52,418 nucleotides of DNA from an uncultured Dechloromonas sp. (GCA_937996725.1 CALKUR010000139.1:1-52418), one strand, 5' to 3'. Positions 17,548-25,527 are shown, counted from the stretch's first letter. The notes: generated from the sequence alone by a model not told the origin. Numbers and translations: made by a program.

Positions 17548-18585
17548 TTAAGCGTCGTCCTCATCCGCAGCGGGGGCGACACCGGCACCGGGCTTGGTAA
17601 TACCGGCGGCATCCATGATCTTGGCTTCAATTTCGCGGGCCATTTCCGGGCGCGACTTGAGGAACTCACGCACGTTGTCTTTGCCTTGGCCGATCTTTTC
17701 GCCGTTGTAGGCATACCAGGCACCCGCCTTGTCGATGATCTTGTGTTCGACGCCGAGTTCGATGATTTCGCCTTCGCGTGAGATGCCTTCGCCGTACAGA
17801 ATATCGAAGATGGCTTCGCGGAACGGGGGGGCCACTTTGTTCTTGACCACTTTGACGCGGGTCTCCGAACCGATCACTTCATCGGATTTCTTGATGGCAC
17901 CGATACGGCGGATGTCCAGACGTACCGAGGCGTAGAACTTGAGGGCGTTACCGCCGGTGGTGGTTTCGGGGTTGCCGAACATGACACCGATCTTCATACG
18001 GATCTGGTTAATGAAGATCACCAGCGTATTGGTCTTCTTGATGCTACCGGTGAGCTTACGCAGCGCCTGGCTCATCAGACGGGCGTGCAGACCCATCATG
18101 GAGTCGCCCATTTCGCCTTCGATTTCAGCGCGAGGGGTCAGTGCAGCCACCGAGTCAATGACGATGATGTCGACGCCGCCGGAACGGACCAGCATGTCGG
18201 CAATTTCCAGACCTTGTTCGCCGGTATCCGGTTGCGAGAGAAGCAGGCTAGGGACATCGACACCCAGCTTGCCAGCGTAAACCGGGTCGAGCGCGTGCTC
18301 GGCATCGATAAAAGCAGCGGTACCGCCAGCGCGTTGTGCAGCGGCGATGACTTGCAGGGTCAGGGTGGTTTTACCCGACGATTCCGGACCGTAGATTTCG
18401 ACGACGCGACCGCGTGGCAGACCGCCAATGCCGAGTGCCATGTCTAGACCCAGCGAGCCGGTCGACACGGATTGAATGCCTTGATCAATTTTTGCATCGC
18501 CCATCTTCATAATGGCACCCTTGCCGAACTGCTTTTCGATCTGGGCCAGAGCAGCGCCAAGCGCCTTAACCTTGTTTTCGTCCAT
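17548..18585 (-). CDS. recA: Recombinase RecA
   Basis: ATP-dependent strand-exchange protein for homologous recombination and the SOS coprotease. From ATG 18585 it has 345 residues, with an AGGAAG ribosome site just upstream. Walker A is GPESSGKT at 66-73, followed by FIDAEHALDP, loop L1 (EGEMGDSMMGLHARLMSQ), Walker B (LVIFINQIRMKIGVMFGNPE, the last part being loop L2), and an acidic C-terminus (AADEDDA). An extension to 18639 is not supported. recX follows at 13 bp. Upstream lies a 27-bp palindrome over a likely extended -10 promoter instead of the CTGT-N8-ACAG LexA box common in betaproteobacteria. It is divergent from rep. Confidence 0.98.
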   Translation of the reverse strand: MDENKVKALGAALAQIEKQFGKGAIMKMGDAKIDQGIQSVSTGSLGLDMALGIGGLPRGRVVEIYGPESSGKTTLTLQVIAAAQRAGGTAAFIDAEHALDPVYAGKLGVDVPSLLLSQPDTGEQGLEIADMLVRSGGVDIIVIDSVAALTPRAEIEGEMGDSMMGLHARLMSQALRKLTGSIKKTNTLVIFINQIRMKIGVMFGNPETTTGGNALKFYASVRLDIRRIGAIKKSDEVIGSETRVKVVKNKVAPPFREAIFDILYGEGISREGEIIELGVEHKIIDKAGAWYAYNGEKIGQGKDNVREFLKSRPEMAREIEAKIMDAAGITKPGAGVAPAADEDDA

Positions 18586-18613
18586 GCTGACTTCCTTTTG
18601 AGAGATTGGAATG

Positions 18614-18654
18614 ATTATTGCACACCACGAGGGTCTCACCAGGTGAGACTCTCG
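18614..18654 (-). promoter_or_regulatory. Candidate recA promoter with overlapping 27-bp palindrome
   Basis: On the minus strand an extended -10 (TGC followed by AATAAT) lies at 18614-18622, about 30 bases before the recA ATG. Just upstream, a near-perfect palindrome covers 18628-18654: two 13-base arms (GAGGGTCTCACC side and GGTGAGACTCTC side) around one central base, with a single G/T mismatch. Its centre is about 24 bases upstream of the -10 hexamer, so it would cover the -35 region. That is where a repressor operator would sit. No canonical LexA box is visible. The -10 and the operator role are inference. Confidence 0.5.
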
Positions 18655-18728
18655 CCCGCTGGATGAAAAAATATTTCGCAGGGACGATCCGAGCGGAACC
18701 CCCTGCCGGACGGTAAAATCCGCGGCCT

Positions 18729-20780
18729 ATGTCTTCAAGCGCGCCAGTCACTACCGGATTCTCGCCTTCGGGGTTAAACCCCCGTCAGCGTGAAGCCATC
18801 CACTATCTGGATGGCCCCCTGCTGGTGCTGGCTGGTGCCGGTTCGGGCAAGACCCGGGTGATTACCGAAAAAATTGTCCACCTGATCGAGACCTGCGAGA
18901 TCAAACCGCATCAGATCGCCGCGATTACCTTTACCAACAAGGCCGCGCTGGAGATGTCCGAACGGATCGCCAAGCGTATGGACAAGTCGCCCAAGGGGCT
19001 GACCATCGCCACCTTCCATTCGCTGGGCCTGCGCATGGTGCGTGAGGAAGCCAAAACCCTCGGCTATAAGCCGGGCTTCTCGATTTTCGATTCGGCGGAC
19101 TGCCTGGGCATCATCAACGAACTGAGCGGCACCACGGATAAGGCCAAGCTGCGCTGGCTGCAGACCACCATTTCGCTGTGGAAGAACGGGTTACTCAGCC
19201 CGGTGGAAGCGGCTGAAGCCGCCAAAGACGAAGAAGAGGCGGTTGCCGCCCGCATTTACCGCGATTACGCCAATAGCTTGCATGCCTATCAGGCCGTTGA
19301 TTTCGACGATCTGATCCGTTTGCCGGTCACGTTATTGCAAGACAGCGCAGAGATCCGGCAGAAATGGCAGGATAAGTTCCGCCATATTCTGGTGGATGAG
19401 TATCAGGACACGAACACCGCGCAGTACCGCTTGTTACAACAGCTGACCGGGGTACGCGCCTCATTCACGGCGGTGGGCGACGACGACCAGGCCATCTACG
19501 GCTGGCGTGGTGCCGATGTGGAGAACCTGCGCCGACTGACTGAAGACTTCCCGCAGCTCAAGGTCATTAAGCTGGAACAGAACTACCGCTCTACAGGCAA
19601 AATTCTGGGCGCGGCCAACACGCTGATCCAGAACAACCCCAAGCTCTTCGCCAAATCGCTGTGGTCCGAGCATGGGCCGGGCGCTAATATCAACGTCATT
19701 GCCTGCGCCGAAGGCGAGGCTGAAGCCGAAACCGTGATCATGAAGCTGCAAGGGCACCGCTTCGAACATCGCGCCAAATTCTCGGACTACGCCATCCTTT
19801 ACCGCAGCAACCATCAAGCGCGGCTTTTTGAACAGGCGCTCCGTCAGCAGCGCATTCCGTATGTGTTGTCCGGTGGGCAGTCCTTCTTCGATAAAGCCGA
19901 GATCAAGGATCTGCTGGCCTACCTGCGCCTGCTGGTCAATGATGATGATGATCCCGCATTCATCCGTGCCGCGACCACACCGCGCCGGGGTATCGGCAGC
20001 CAGACACTCGCCACGCTGGGGCGCTACGCCGCCGAACGCCAGATATCGCTCTTTGCCGCGATGTTCGAAGAAGGCTTCGCCGCGCAGGTGAACAGCCGCG
20101 TGCTACAACCGCTGCGCGAGTTCGGAGAATTCATCAATCGCTTCCAGTGGCGGGCGCAGCGTGAATCCGCCGCCGATGTTTTCCCTGATCTGCTGGCTGC
20201 CATTGATTATGAGAACTGGCTCTACGATCAGGAAGAAGCGCGTACCGCCGAAACCCGTTGGGCCAACGTGCAAGAGTTTCATGCCTGGATCACCAAGAAG
20301 AGCGATGACGATGGCAAGACCTTGGCCGAGATCGTCCAGACCATGGCCTTGATGTCGATGCTGGAACGTCGTGATCAGGGCGAGGGCTACGATGCCGTCC
20401 AGCTATCGACCCTGCACGCCGCCAAAGGCCTAGAGTTTGGCCACGTCTTTCTGGTGGGCATTGAAGAAGGGATCCTGCCGCACCGTGAATCGCAAGAGGC
20501 CGAGAAGCTTGAAGAAGAGCGTCGCCTGATGTACGTGGGCATTACGCGGGCGCAGCGCAGCCTGCATATCACCTGGTGCGAGAAACGCCGTCAGGGCAAA
20601 GATCTGGTGCCGTGCGAGCCCTCACGCTTTATCGAAGAAATGGGTTGCGAAACCGCCAGCTCCGCCAGCAAAGAACTGGTCGACAAATCCACCTCGACGG
20701 CCAAACTGGATTTCCTCAAGGCCATGCTGCAGAAAACACCGGAGATCGATCCGGAAGCTCCCTGCCCCCCGCTGTCCTAG
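18729..20780 (+). CDS. rep: ATP-dependent DNA helicase Rep (UvrD/Rep family)
   Basis: 3'-5' superfamily 1A helicase that removes protein roadblocks ahead of the replisome and takes part in restart. The 683-residue length and the sequence match Rep better than UvrD. Motif I is AGAGSGKT at 35-42, motif Ia is ITFTNKAALEM, motif II is DEYQDTN near 222, and motif III is VGDDDQAIYGWRG. Motif IV is LEQNYRST, motif V is LSTLHAAKGLEF, and motif VI is RRLMYVGITRAQ. A TAAAAT hexamer at 18714-18719 is close to the ATG. The gene is divergent from recA (143 bp) and ends at a bidirectional terminator shared with the cytochrome gene. Confidence 0.94.
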   Translation: MSSSAPVTTGFSPSGLNPRQREAIHYLDGPLLVLAGAGSGKTRVITEKIVHLIETCEIKPHQIAAITFTNKAALEMSERIAKRMDKSPKGLTIATFHSLGLRMVREEAKTLGYKPGFSIFDSADCLGIINELSGTTDKAKLRWLQTTISLWKNGLLSPVEAAEAAKDEEEAVAARIYRDYANSLHAYQAVDFDDLIRLPVTLLQDSAEIRQKWQDKFRHILVDEYQDTNTAQYRLLQQLTGVRASFTAVGDDDQAIYGWRGADVENLRRLTEDFPQLKVIKLEQNYRSTGKILGAANTLIQNNPKLFAKSLWSEHGPGANINVIACAEGEAEAETVIMKLQGHRFEHRAKFSDYAILYRSNHQARLFEQALRQQRIPYVLSGGQSFFDKAEIKDLLAYLRLLVNDDDDPAFIRAATTPRRGIGSQTLATLGRYAAERQISLFAAMFEEGFAAQVNSRVLQPLREFGEFINRFQWRAQRESAADVFPDLLAAIDYENWLYDQEEARTAETRWANVQEFHAWITKKSDDDGKTLAEIVQTMALMSMLERRDQGEGYDAVQLSTLHAAKGLEFGHVFLVGIEEGILPHRESQEAEKLEEERRLMYVGITRAQRSLHITWCEKRRQGKDLVPCEPSRFIEEMGCETASSASKELVDKSTSTAKLDFLKAMLQKTPEIDPEAPCPPLS

Positions 20781-20790
20781 CAGCAAAACA

Positions 20791-20814
20791 AAAGGGACGC
20801 CATGGCGTCCCTTT
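20791..20814. terminator. Bidirectional intrinsic terminator between rep and cytochrome c5
   Basis: A fully palindromic 24-base element: 10-base arms AAAGGGACGC / GCGTCCCTTT with a CATG centre, 10 bases after the rep stop and 19 bases after the cytochrome stop. The arm ends supply short T runs, with GTCGTT beyond on the plus strand and TGTTTTG on the minus strand. It therefore serves both convergent genes. Confidence 0.85.
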
Positions 20815-20833
20815 GTCGTTCAGGCGGTGTGAC

Positions 20834-21274
20834 TTACTTTGAGCCGTTAACCATGTATTCAACACCAGCCTTCACTTCGTCGTCGGTCAGGCTCGGCGAA
20901 CCGCCGCGTGCCGGCATCGCACGGATACCGTTGATGGCATGGCTCACCAGCGTCGGCATGCCCTGACCAACACGGCCGGCCCAGGCAGCCTTGTCACCAA
21001 ACTTCGGTGCGCCCAATACGCCAGCACCATGACAGCCAGCACATACCGTGTTGTAAACGGTCTTGCCATCCTTGGGGCCGCCACTACCGCCGCCGGCTTG
21101 CATTTCAATCTTGGCCACCGGGGCAATGCGCGATTCGACATCGTCGCCACCGCCGCTTACGGCATCAGACTTGCCCTTGCCGCTCATCGAGAACGGCACG
21201 ACAACGGCCATCAAAACCACCGCCAGAGCGATGGAGAGGTACATGATTTTGCTGCTGGAATTCTTGTCGGCCAT
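20834..21274 (-). CDS. Membrane-anchored cytochrome c5-type protein
   Basis: Small mono-haem electron carrier facing the periplasm. From ATG 21274 it has 146 residues. A single N-terminal hydrophobic segment (about 11-29, followed by SMSGKGK) acts as an uncleaved anchor or signal. A Gly/Ser-rich linker covers about 38-68. A class I c domain follows, with haem motif C78-A-G-C81-H82 and probable axial Met120 in RAMPARGG, the c5-type ending with LTDDEVKAGVEYM. A reading beginning at 21418 adds a Pro-rich stretch that is non-coding in appearance. Likely partners are a bc1 complex or terminal oxidase; none is encoded here. It converges on rep through the shared terminator. Confidence 0.88.
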   Translation of the reverse strand: MADKNSSSKIMYLSIALAVVLMAVVVPFSMSGKGKSDAVSGGGDDVESRIAPVAKIEMQAGGGSGGPKDGKTVYNTVCAGCHGAGVLGAPKFGDKAAWAGRVGQGMPTLVSHAINGIRAMPARGGSPSLTDDEVKAGVEYMVNGSK

Positions 21275-21430
21275 GATCGATCCTGTGCGCGAAAAGTAAA
21301 TGGGCGAATGAATAATGAAAGACGGCGTAAGTATAGCGGGAAAACCCCTGCCTGCGGGTGGGAATGGCGGGTAGGGTGGCGGACGTTGGGGGCGTGGGTA
21401 AAATTTGGGTAATTTCAAGGTTTTTGCCGT

Positions 21431-21460
21431 TTGGACAGTCCCGCCAAAACCCGCTAGACT
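21431..21460 (+). promoter_or_regulatory. Sigma-70-type promoter of the tRNA-Arg gene
   Basis: TTGGAC at 21431-21436 and TAGACT at 21455-21460 are separated by 18 bases. The -10 ends 10 bases before the first base of the tRNA, which fits a transcript starting near the mature 5' end. No other promoter-like pair is evident between the cytochrome and tRNA genes. Confidence 0.6.
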
Positions 21461-21470
21461 TCGCCCGCAC

Positions 21471-21547
21471 GCGCTCGTAGCTCAGTTGGATAGAGTATTG
21501 CCCTCCGAAGGCAAGGGTCGCACGTTCGAATCGTGTCGAGCGCGCCA
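21471..21547 (+). tRNA. tRNA-Arg (anticodon CCG)
   Basis: A 77-base cloverleaf read by eye. The acceptor GCGCTCG pairs with CGAGCGC, the discriminator is G, and CCA is encoded at 21545-21547. The D arm contains AGTTGGATA. The anticodon stem TTGCC/GGCAA holds loop CTCCGAA with anticodon CCG, which reads the CGG arginine codon. The T loop is TTCGAAT. Loop position 32 is C, the site thiolated by TtcA in some tRNAs. It has its own promoter, and the next gene begins 30 bases after the CCA. Confidence 0.96.
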
Positions 21548-21577
21548 GAATTCTGGCTAGAAACTGGAGACGGCGGC

Positions 21578-22567
21578 ATGGACCGCACTGAACGCTTTTA
21601 CCGGATTGACCAGTTGCTCAACGAGCAGCGTTGCCTGTCATTTGAAGCGATTCAGGCGGCGCTGGGGGTTTCCCGCGCCACGCTCCGCCGCGATATGCAG
21701 TATCTCCGTGACCGGCTCAATGCCCCGATTGTGTATGACCGGATGGGCGGCGGGTATCGTTTTGCCCAAGATGTGAGTCGCACCAGCACGTTGTCCGCGC
21801 AAAAGTATGAGTTACCGGGCCTCTGGTTCAATGCCAGCGAGATCTATGCCCTACTGATGATGCAGCAGCTGCTCAATACGGTCCAGCCGGGCTTGCTGGG
21901 TCCGCATATTGCACCGTTGCAGTCACGTCTCTCGGCTTTGCTGGGCAGCCAGGATAACCGCCCGGAAGATATTGAAGACCGTATCCGAATTGTGCATACG
22001 GGGCAGCGCGCCCCGGAGCCGGCCAATTTTGCTTTGATTGCTTCGGCGCTCCTGAAGCGTAAGCGCTTAAAGCTTCAGCATTGGCACCGTGGCCGTGATG
22101 AAACGACTGTGCGCGAGATCTCGCCGCAGCGTTTGGTGTTCTATCGGGGCAACTGGTATCTGGATGCCTGGTGTCACTTGCGCAAGGACTTGCGCAGCTT
22201 TGCGGTAGAAACGCTGAGCGATGTCGAGTTGCTTGATAAGAAGGCGCAAGACGTGGCCGCTAAGACGCTTGATAACCGGGTACAGAACGGCTACGGGATT
22301 TTTGGTGGTGAGCGCACGCAATGGGCGCAGTTACACTTTACGCCAGCCCGAGCGCGTTGGGTCGCCTCAGAGCAGTGGCATCCGGATCAGCGGGGCAATG
22401 TGCTGCCAGATGGCAGCTATCAACTGGATGTGCCTTACAGTATTGAGACAGAGTTGGTGATGGACATTCTGCGTCATATGCCGGATGTGGAAGTGATTGG
22501 GCCGCCCGCGCTACGTGCCAAAGTGTGCGATAAATTGAAAGCTGCGCTGGCCACCCATAAAGACTGA
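21578..22567 (+). CDS. WYL-domain transcriptional regulator (YafY-like)
   Basis: Probable ligand- or nucleic-acid-responsive transcription factor. From ATG 21578 (GGAGA ribosome site at 21566-21570) it has 329 residues. A DeoR/HTH_11 helix-turn-helix covers about 1-60 (IQAALGVSRATLRRDMQYLRD is the recognition unit, quoted in part). A helical linker follows, then a WYL domain at about 150-235 (SPQRLVFYRGNWYLDAWCH, where FYRGNWYLDAW replaces the name-giving WYL). A C-terminal WCX extension reaches residue 329. A longer reading would start inside the tRNA and is rejected. It begins 30 bp after tRNA-Arg and is followed after 2 bp by an outer-membrane protein gene, so the two are probably co-transcribed. 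The ligand is unknown. Confidence 0.85.
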   Translation: MDRTERFYRIDQLLNEQRCLSFEAIQAALGVSRATLRRDMQYLRDRLNAPIVYDRMGGGYRFAQDVSRTSTLSAQKYELPGLWFNASEIYALLMMQQLLNTVQPGLLGPHIAPLQSRLSALLGSQDNRPEDIEDRIRIVHTGQRAPEPANFALIASALLKRKRLKLQHWHRGRDETTVREISPQRLVFYRGNWYLDAWCHLRKDLRSFAVETLSDVELLDKKAQDVAAKTLDNRVQNGYGIFGGERTQWAQLHFTPARARWVASEQWHPDQRGNVLPDGSYQLDVPYSIETELVMDILRHMPDVEVIGPPALRAKVCDKLKAALATHKD

Positions 22568-22569
22568 CC

Positions 22570-23466
22570 GTGTCGAAACCAGGGCCAGTATTACGTCGAT
22601 GGTTGTTGTGTGCGCTGGTTGCGCTCGGGTTTTCTGTGAGTGCCGTACAGGCGCAGGAGATTGAAGCGCGGCTGTATTCGAACGCCCCCATCGACTACAA
22701 CTTTTTAGCAGCCGGCTTTACGCAGGTGACCACCAGCAAGTTTCAGATGAACACCGAGCTGCTGGCGTATAACCGCACCTTCGATTTTTTCGGGCAGTCC
22801 GGCAAAGTGAATCTGATTTTGCCGTACGCGCAGTTGCACGGTAAAACCACCGTGGGTAATCAGGTGATTACCGGGTCATCGGCAGGGCTGACTGATCCGA
22901 TTATTCGGCTGGCAGCGAATCTATATGGTGCACCGGCGATGTCGGTGGAAGAGTTCAAACATTATCAGCAGGATCTGATTATTGGCGCCAATCTGTCGGC
23001 TGTGTTGCCTTGGGGGGAGTACAACAGTAATCAGCTTTTCAACGTGGGTGCGAACCGCAGCTTTATCCAACCGGGTCTCGGTGTGTCACAAGCCAAGGGT
23101 CCGTGGCGCTTCGAGTTATCGGGCGATGTGACCTTCTTCTCGGACAACAAGAATTTTTATGGTAACAATGTGTTGTCGCAGAGCCCGATCTATTCGGGCA
23201 CGGGGCACGTGATCTATTACTTCCCCTCCACTGCCTGGCTATCGACCGATGTGACGTACTACTCCGGCGGGCAGAGTTTTGTGAATGGGGCGCAGATTAA
23301 CAACACGCAAGAGAACTGGCTCTTTGGTGCCACGTTATCGATGCCGGTGAATACGCATAATGCCGTCAAGTTTCACGTGGCCGAGGGCAGCTTTTTCAGT
23401 CAGGGGCAGTACTACACCATGTATGGCGTGGTCTGGCAGTACCGCTGGGCCGACGGCGGCAAGTAA
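22570..23466 (+). CDS. Outer-membrane 'transporter' protein, phenol MetA-pathway family
   Basis: Probable beta-barrel outer-membrane protein of the Phenol_MetA_deg family, often annotated simply as transporter. The 298 residues start with GTG at 22570 and carry a signal peptide (RRW then a hydrophobic core, likely cleavage after VQA near residue 28). The body is made of alternating aromatic/polar strands rich in Tyr, Phe, Asn and Gly, such as DYNFLAAGFTQV and GHVIYYFPSTAWLSTDVTYY (in two parts). The C-terminus ends in WQYRWADGGK, without the classic terminal Phe. It lies 2 bp after the WYL regulator, which may control it. Its stop abuts the stop of the convergent lipoprotein gene exactly. The substrate is unknown. 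Confidence 0.75.
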   Translation: MSKPGPVLRRWLLCALVALGFSVSAVQAQEIEARLYSNAPIDYNFLAAGFTQVTTSKFQMNTELLAYNRTFDFFGQSGKVNLILPYAQLHGKTTVGNQVITGSSAGLTDPIIRLAANLYGAPAMSVEEFKHYQQDLIIGANLSAVLPWGEYNSNQLFNVGANRSFIQPGLGVSQAKGPWRFELSGDVTFFSDNKNFYGNNVLSQSPIYSGTGHVIYYFPSTAWLSTDVTYYSGGQSFVNGAQINNTQENWLFGATLSMPVNTHNAVKFHVAEGSFFSQGQYYTMYGVVWQYRWADGGK

Positions 23467-23721
23467 TTAGGTGGCCTTATCCGTGGCCGGATAACAGCCG
23501 CCGCGGTCGCCTGGTACAAAGACGCAGCGATAGCGTGTGCCACGACAATCGGCGTACCAGCTTTGAATGTTGTCAAAGGCGCCGGAATCTTTACTGATGA
23601 CTTTGACCTGTTCCGGCTTGCAGCCCACGGAAGATGCCGTTGCGGTCCGTTGCCACGATGTTGAGCCGCAACTGGTGATTGCGGCGCAGGCAAGCAGGAG
23701 ACCGATCGCGCGGGTGATCAC
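23467..23721 (-). CDS. Small cysteine-containing putative lipoprotein
   Basis: I do not recognise the family. The 84-residue product begins with GTG at 23721, overlapping the yifB stop by 4 bases (GTGA), so translation is likely coupled. The N-terminus is a short signal with two possible lipobox cysteines, LLAC (C12) or ITSC (C18). Four further Cys (C34, C59, C66 and C76) sit in a compact domain with the pattern WYADCRGTRYRC and GDRGGC, which could form disulfides in the periplasm. It is last in the ubiK-yifB-lipoprotein series and ends against the convergent transporter gene. Envelope location is inferred from the signal; no function is proposed. Confidence 0.7.
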   Translation of the reverse strand: MITRAIGLLLACAAITSCGSTSWQRTATASSVGCKPEQVKVISKDSGAFDNIQSWYADCRGTRYRCVFVPGDRGGCYPATDKAT

Positions 23722-25214
23722 GGCTGGTGGGTGAGTTGGCGGAATTGAATCGCTTCGGCGATATGTGCTGCGCTGATGTGCGTTGCACCGGCCAGGTCGG
23801 CGATGGTGCGGGCCACACGGAGCAGGCGATGGTAGGCGCGAGCAGAGAGTCCCAGGCGTGACACGGCTTGGGTGAGCAGCGTTTGTCCAGCGGCGTCCGG
23901 CGTGGCGTGGGCTTCAAGTGCTTTGCCTTCGAGACGTGCATTTACGCAACCTTGCCGCTGAAGCGCAATAGCCGTGGCTGCTTCAATGCGCGTGCGGACG
24001 GTGGCCGAACTTTCGCCAGGGGCGGTTTCAGCAAGGTCGGCGGAGGATAGGGCGGGAACCTCGATGCATAGATCAATACGATCCAACAGCGGGCCCGATA
24101 AACGATTGCGATAGCGCTGTACCTGTTCCGGCGTGCAGCGACAAGCACGGGTCGGATGCCCTTGGTAACCGCAGGGGCACGGATTCATGGCCGCGACCAG
24201 TTGAAACGCGGCTGGATACGTGGCACGTTTGTTGGCGCGGGCGATATGAATCTCGCCGGTTTCTAGTGGTTCACGTAGCGATTCGAGAACGCGCCGATCA
24301 AACTCCGGCAGCTCATCGAGAAACAGTACGCCGCCCGAAGCCAGCGAGATTTCGCCGGGCAACGCCTGGCTGCCGCCACCAATGACGGCTGCGGGCGATG
24401 CGCTGTGGTGTGGGGCGCGGAAAGGCCGTTCGCCGAAACGCTCCGGGTTGAAGATGCCCGCCAGCGACAGAATGCCGGCCGATTGCAGCGCGGCATCTTT
24501 CGTGAGCGGCGGCAGTACGCCCGGTAGGCGAGAGGCCAACATAGACTTGCCCGTACCCGGTGGCCCAAGCATCAAGAGTGCATGACCACCCGTCGCCGCG
24601 ATTTCTAGTGCGCGCTTGGCTTGTGCCTGGCCTTTGACGTCGGCCAGGTCAGGGTACGGCGTTAGGTGATTGAGATCCGGTTTTTGCGGCGATGGCAGTT
24701 GGTCTTCGCCCGTCAGATGTGCGCAGACCTCGCGCAAGGTTTCCGCAACGCGGATAACAGCACCCTCAGCCAAGGCTGCTTCAGTACCCGATGCTGCCGG
24801 CAGAATCAGCGTATGCCCTGCATGGTGGCTCGCTAGGGCCAAGGCCAAGGCACCGCGTACCGGACGCAGGCTACCCGTGAGCGAAAGCTCGCCCGCAAAT
24901 TCGTAGTCTTGCAGATTGAGCGCCGGTAACTGACCGGAGGCGGCGAGTAGACCTAAGGCAATGGGTAAATCAAAACGGCCCGAATCTTTGGGCAGATCGG
25001 CGGGTGCCAGATTCACGGTAATGCGCCGGGCGGGAAATTCAAAGCCGGAGCTCAGCAGTGCGGCACGGACACGGTCACGCGCTTCACGCACCTCGGCGTC
25101 GGCTAAACCGACCAGGCTGAACGCTGGCAGCCCGTTGGCCACATGCACCTCCACCATCACCGGCGGTGCCTGTAGGCCATCCAGCGCTCGGGTCTGGATG
25201 AGCGCTAGCGACAT
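23718..25214 (-). CDS. YifB/ComM-family Mg-chelatase-like AAA+ ATPase
   Basis: AAA+ ATPase related to Mg-chelatase. The naturally competent orthologue ComM is a hexameric branch-migration helicase acting during DNA uptake and recombination. The 498 residues show an N-terminal ChlI domain (GLADAEVREARDRVRAAL near 36-53, NLAPADLPKDSGRFDLPIALG in two parts near 68-88). Walker A is GPPGTGKS at 217-224, Walker B is GGVLFLDELPEF, and a Cys cluster (PCPCGYQG, ACRCTPEQ) sits in the core, followed by the C-terminal Mg_chelatase_C domain. ubiK lies 2 bp upstream and a small lipoprotein overlaps its end. The presence of the gene does not by itself show competence. Confidence 0.93.
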   Translation of the reverse strand: MSLALIQTRALDGLQAPPVMVEVHVANGLPAFSLVGLADAEVREARDRVRAALLSSGFEFPARRITVNLAPADLPKDSGRFDLPIALGLLAASGQLPALNLQDYEFAGELSLTGSLRPVRGALALALASHHAGHTLILPAASGTEAALAEGAVIRVAETLREVCAHLTGEDQLPSPQKPDLNHLTPYPDLADVKGQAQAKRALEIAATGGHALLMLGPPGTGKSMLASRLPGVLPPLTKDAALQSAGILSLAGIFNPERFGERPFRAPHHSASPAAVIGGGSQALPGEISLASGGVLFLDELPEFDRRVLESLREPLETGEIHIARANKRATYPAAFQLVAAMNPCPCGYQGHPTRACRCTPEQVQRYRNRLSGPLLDRIDLCIEVPALSSADLAETAPGESSATVRTRIEAATAIALQRQGCVNARLEGKALEAHATPDAAGQTLLTQAVSRLGLSARAYHRLLRVARTIADLAGATHISAAHIAEAIQFRQLTHQP

Positions 25215-25216
25215 AC

Positions 25217-25453
25217 TTATTTCGGGTGCTTTTCCAGCTCGTCGAGGCGGGCGGTCAGTTGATCCACCAGCTGGCGGGTGCGGGCGAGCACGGCGGTCTG
25301 GGTGTCGAACTCTTCACGCGTGACCAGATCCAGCTTGCTGAAGAAGCTGCTCATCATGGCGCGTGCATTCTTTTCGATATCGGCCGCAGGGCTGCTAGCG
25401 ATGAGGCTGGATAGCTTCTGGGTGAAGTCTTCAAAAACCTTGTTGTTGATCAT
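25217..25453 (-). CDS. ubiK: Ubiquinone biosynthesis accessory factor UbiK (BMFP family)
   Basis: Small coiled-coil protein that, with UbiJ, assists the soluble Ubi complex in ubiquinone synthesis. From ATG 25453 it has 78 residues. The N-terminal amphipathic half (FEDFTQKLSSLI, then ADIEKNARAMMSSFFSKLDLV in two parts) precedes the C-terminal coiled coil (LVDQLTARLDELEK), as in family members of 80-100 residues. A reading from 25567 adds a His/Arg/Ser-rich stretch of non-coding appearance, and would place coding sequence over the candidate NtrC site. It is first in the ubiK-yifB-lipoprotein series, divergent from torF across 325 bp. Confidence 0.88.
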   Translation of the reverse strand: MINNKVFEDFTQKLSSLIASSPAADIEKNARAMMSSFFSKLDLVTREEFDTQTAVLARTRQLVDQLTARLDELEKHPK

Positions 25454-25508
25454 TCGAACCACCTGTGCGGGCTGCAAATAGGATGGCCGCAGTCTAGCAC
25501 GGGGGCTG

Positions 25509-25527
25509 GCGCACCAACTGTGTGCGC
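25509..25527. promoter_or_regulatory. Candidate NtrC-binding enhancer site
   Basis: Arms GCGCAC (25509-25514) and GTGCGC (25522-25527) are perfect inverted repeats separated by 7 bases (CAACTGT). The GCAC-N7-GTGC core spacing equals that of the enterobacterial NtrC consensus (GCACCA-N3-TGGTGC), and the left half GCACCA matches it fully. The centre is about 195 bases upstream of the sigma-54 promoter, within the usual range for enhancer sites. NtrC binding is inferred. Confidence 0.55.

Noticed and set aside
18586..18728. Canonical LexA box (CTGT-N8-ACAG) between recA and rep
   Set aside because: No such match is visible; the only strong dyad is the 18628-18654 palindrome with a different core.
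21275..21418. N-terminally extended cytochrome reading from 21418
   Set aside because: The extra segment is Pro-rich and unlike a signal; ATG 21274 precedes a normal membrane anchor.
21471..21577. tRNA-Arg as an integration (att) site
   Set aside because: No integrase, direct repeat of the tRNA 3' end or change of gene content follows; the neighbours are ordinary chromosomal genes.
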